Below the pieces are notes generated by a model, which searched no databases, was not told where the DNA came from, and saw only the letters and a program-made list of their open reading frames with translations. From Bacteroidales bacterium (GTDB lineage Bacteria > Bacteroidota > Bacteroidia > Bacteroidales > UBA12170), in assembly GCA_021158405.1 (NCBI GenBank), contig JAGGUP010000104.1, positions 1-33,713 on the forward strand: a stretch of DNA of 33,713 nucleotides. The letters are read 5' to 3'. This document shows, one piece after another, positions 32,679 through 33,713 of the stretch. Every line of letters begins with the position of its first letter. The stretch's first letter is position 1. Both the position numbers and the translations under genes were made by a program.

Positions 32679-33713
32679 TCAACGGACACTCTTAGTTTTA
32701 CTGATAAAAAAAGATTCATCAATCACAAAATAGAGTCCAAGGGCATGCGAAAGATCCATATTCATAACATCATAATAAGCATCTGCTTTTAAAATAATTT
32801 TAACCGACTCGGTAATCGGATGCATCCATTCCATTTTTGCCGTTATCAATTTTCTTTTTTCTTGTGAGAAATTTTCATCCCAATCAGATACGGATAGAAA
32901 TAAATACTCACCTCTAGGAGAAATAAATTTATTTGATGACCAGTAACCGAGCATGGAATGGAAATTCTTGTTGTTATAATGAACTTTAAAATAAACGCCT
33001 TTTCCTTCTTTAAAAGGCTGTGAATTAATCCCACTTTCCGGCAAACCCCAACCATGATACAAGAAAAACAGAGGTTCAAAAGATAAACTCTTCTCTGTAT
33101 TTATTTGATAGTTAATATTTAAGCCTGACATTCCATTAACAATCGAAGCAACAGGATTGGGAGAAGAATCAATTTGTCCTCCTTTATGAGAAATTAGAAA
33201 TTGTATTGGTAGCTCAACCCGGAGTTTCTGAGATTGATAGGCAATAAATTTACTTGTATTTCCAAAAACAAGCTCTTCCTGATAAGGACTATTTGTGAAA
33301 ATAAATTTCTCCCAGTTTAACCACAAATCCGATTCAATTCTTGAAGTGTGGTAAAGAAATTGCATGCCGTATTCTATATTGTCTTGGTAATAGCGGTCAA
33401 ACCGATAGAGTGGTTCTTCCAACTGATGATTTAAAGCTCCGTAAAGACTTCCTAAAATAAGCTCTAGGTTTTTAGTCAATTTATGTTGGATAGAAAAAAG
33501 AGGAATCGCTTGAGTAAAATGATCTATTCCGCTGTATTTAAGCAAATAAACACCTGCGGTAGCTTTTGTGTTTTTGGCAAAATAATATTCAATACTCGGT
33601 TTTAAGAAAAAGCCCAGACCTGTATAACCTTTCGAGAAATCGTTAAAATATTCATTGTTTTTTATAAAGGAAGTGCTTTCAATTCTGAGGGAGATTTCTC
33701 TTTCACACGAGTC
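32679..33713 (-). CDS. outer-membrane beta-barrel-like protein, N-terminus cut by window edge
   Basis: The open frame continues in phase to the right edge, so at least 344 residues are present and the start lies outside. The sequence is rich in alternating polar and aromatic residues with repeats of the type IEYGMQFLYHTSRIESDLWLNW (key residues) and GVYFKVHYNN, typical of antiparallel barrel strands. The C-terminus ends without an aromatic (FISKTKSVR), so it may not be a canonical barrel end. I do not recognise a family. The TTG at 33545 is not the true start, since coding continues upstream (EYYFAKNTKATAGVYLLKY). It is probably a surface or porin-like protein. Confidence 0.65.
   Translation of the reverse strand, partial: DSCEREISLRIESTSFIKNNEYFNDFSKGYTGLGFFLKPSIEYYFAKNTKATAGVYLLKYSGIDHFTQAIPLFSIQHKLTKNLELILGSLYGALNHQLEEPLYRFDRYYQDNIEYGMQFLYHTSRIESDLWLNWEKFIFTNSPYQEELVFGNTSKFIAYQSQKLRVELPIQFLISHKGGQIDSSPNPVASIVNGMSGLNINYQINTEKSLSFEPLFFLYHGWGLPESGINSQPFKEGKGVYFKVHYNNKNFHSMLGYWSSNKFISPRGEYLFLSVSDWDENFSQEKRKLITAKMEWMHPITESVKIILKADAYYDVMNMDLSHALGLYFVIDESFFISKTKSVR

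Noticed and set aside
1-33713. CRISPR arrays, tRNA or rRNA genes
   Set aside because: No regularly spaced repeats, cloverleaf-like or rRNA-like segments were seen on either strand by eye.

Overview
The window is AT-rich chromosomal DNA from a member of the Bacteroidota, probably of the Bacteroidales type. Three things point there: the clustered order rsfS-ftsH-LUD-cdsA-psd, the gene families present, and repeated matches to the Bacteroidota sigma -7 box TAnnTTTG ahead of many genes (rsfS, truA, glmS, the histidine kinase, pta, gltX and others). Most of the window is housekeeping. No rRNA, tRNA, CRISPR array, phage or intact transposase was seen.

Left part (1-7770, all minus strand): a HAD hydrolase cut by the window edge, a flavodoxin with its own terminator, then the membrane/phospholipid and quality-control operon rsfS-ftsH-LUD protein-cdsA-psd. 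Upstream of it lie two MOSC-domain genes, one of them fused to a MogA/MoaB domain, separated by a hairpin-rich spacer. From 7899 to 9741 a MazG-like pyrophosphohydrolase and an Omp85-type barrel run on the plus strand and end at a strong terminator.

Middle (9753-20436): truA (-), a lipoprotein M28 peptidase with PA and PDZ domains (+), an overlapping radical SAM / GME-fold-like pair (-), and glmS (+). Just after glmS sits an inverted AAA/DUF4143 ATPase gene, followed by a decayed second copy of the glmS 3' end. This looks like an old insertion at the end of glmS. Then come a flavin-reductase-like protein, a short-chain L-threonine 3-dehydrogenase and a lysophospholipid-type acyltransferase, closely spaced as an operon.

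Right part (20462-33713): a soluble REC-histidine kinase with a well-matched promoter, a ComM/YifB ATPase, a minus-strand DsrE / zinc anti-sigma / ECF sigma cluster, an LptF/LptG permease, and a divergent proline-racemase-family enzyme whose active site predicts a dehydratase. Next is a pta / 3-hydroxyacyl-CoA-dehydrogenase-like / ackA operon with a textbook terminator, then gltX (-) and a partial outer-membrane-barrel-like protein (-).

The main non-genic observations are a pair of about 131-bp MITE-like repeats, both lying between convergent genes, and the duplicated glmS tail flanking the ATPase gene. I found no clearly new multi-gene system. The strongest candidates for a second look are the glmS-end insertion, the repeat family, the cysteine-less MOSC-MogA fusion beside a cysteine-bearing MOSC protein, and the dehydrogenase-like gene inside the acetate operon.
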